Assembly: GCA_002869095.1 (NCBI GenBank)
Contig: PKTO01000205.1
Span: 1 to 13,908, forward strand
Length of the DNA stretch: 13,908 bases
Source: Clostridiales bacterium
Lineage (GTDB): Bacteria > Bacillota > Clostridia > Peptostreptococcales > BM714
Direction: 5' to 3'
The notes under the pieces were generated by a model that saw only the letters and a list, made by a program, of their open reading frames with translations, was not told the origin of the DNA and did no database searches. Shown in pieces: positions 13,690 to 13,908 of this stretch (positions are counted from its first letter, which is position 1; the number at the start of each line of letters is the position of its first letter). Made by a program: the position numbers and the translations under genes.

Positions 13690-13908
13690 TGCTGATGGCA
13701 AGAATATTGAAATTGAAAATAAAAAGTTTTTTATTGAAACATTGGGGTGCTCGAAGAACCAAGTTGATTCTGAGTTTCTTGCAGGCAGCCTGGTAAGGGC
13801 TGGGCTTGATTTGACTTATGATTTTGACCTTAACAAAAATATCCAGTCCTTTGCGTCTTTGCGGCGAACAATGTTTTTAATTTTAAATATGGGTTCCAAA
13901 GAGGGGGT
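13682..13908 (+). CDS. rimO: N-terminal part of ribosomal protein S12 methylthiotransferase RimO, broken near the window end
   Basis: RimO is a radical-SAM enzyme that methylthiolates an aspartate of ribosomal protein S12. The frame starts at ATG 13682, overlapping the ftsK stop by eight bases. After a 14-residue extension it reads [35 protein letters not shown], the standard start of the UPF0004 domain, with the first cluster cysteine at C23. rimO after ftsK is a common clostridial order. After residue 50 (base 13831) the expected 'ADVVIVNTC' segment with the second cysteine is missing. Instead the frame reads [25 protein letters not shown] to the edge, which does not resemble RimO. Either something is inserted, or the last ~77 bases are misassembled. 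The frame stays open to the window end. Confidence 0.7.
   Translation, partial: MNNADGKNIEIENKKFFIETLGCSKNQVDSEFLAGSLVRAGLDLTYDFDLNKNIQSFASLRRTMFLILNMGSKEG

Overview
This window is core chromosome from a low-to-moderate GC Gram-positive bacterium, most likely a member of the Clostridia (Firmicutes). The main evidence is the ordered block yggS(ylmE)-sepF-yggT(ylmG)-ylmH-divIVA, which is typical of Gram-positive bacteria that divide with SepF and DivIVA. Other pointers are strong AGGAGG-type ribosome binding sites, an NFACT/RqcH protein, a stand-alone der-gpsA pair and an ftsK-rimO pair. dapF implies that the cell makes meso-diaminopimelate. I cannot name a genus, and I see no mobile element, CRISPR array, rRNA or tRNA gene.

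Layout. (1) 1-2535: the 3' end of a probable DUF512-type gene, then der (ribosome-assembly GTPase) and gpsA (glycerol-3-phosphate dehydrogenase), all on the + strand. (2) 2565-3040: a sigma-A-type promoter, a small unrecognised membrane-anchored protein and a terminator hairpin. (3) 3055-6972: a HlyD-like membrane adaptor followed by yggS, sepF, yggT, ylmH and divIVA, closely packed and ending in a clear terminator. (4) 6999-8618: mtnN (MTA/SAH nucleosidase) and an RluD-family pseudouridine synthase. (5) 8615-10390: rqcH on the - strand, converging on the rluD-family gene. The two genes overlap by four bases inside a perfect 50-bp palindrome. (6) 10391-10509: a divergent promoter region. (7) 10510-13689: dapF, then ftsK, whose reading frame is interrupted by one in-frame TGA in the last transmembrane helix. 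(8) 13682-13908: the start of rimO, which loses family resemblance after about residue 50, close to the window end.

How the genes fit together. SepF, DivIVA, YggT, FtsK and probably the HlyD-like adaptor serve the septum and envelope, and DapF feeds peptidoglycan synthesis. Der, the RluD-family enzyme and RimO act on the ribosome. RqcH and YlmH both belong to ribosome-associated quality control. MtnN and YggS are small-molecule housekeeping proteins.

I did not find a convincing new multi-gene system. The points that repay a second look are local. They are an apparent ATT start codon for SepF, the coding palindrome that gives two unrelated convergent proteins the same C-terminal residues, the in-frame TGA in ftsK, the broken rimO end, and several terminators placed almost against the next gene. 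No stretch longer than about 120 bases lacks a gene or an assigned signal.
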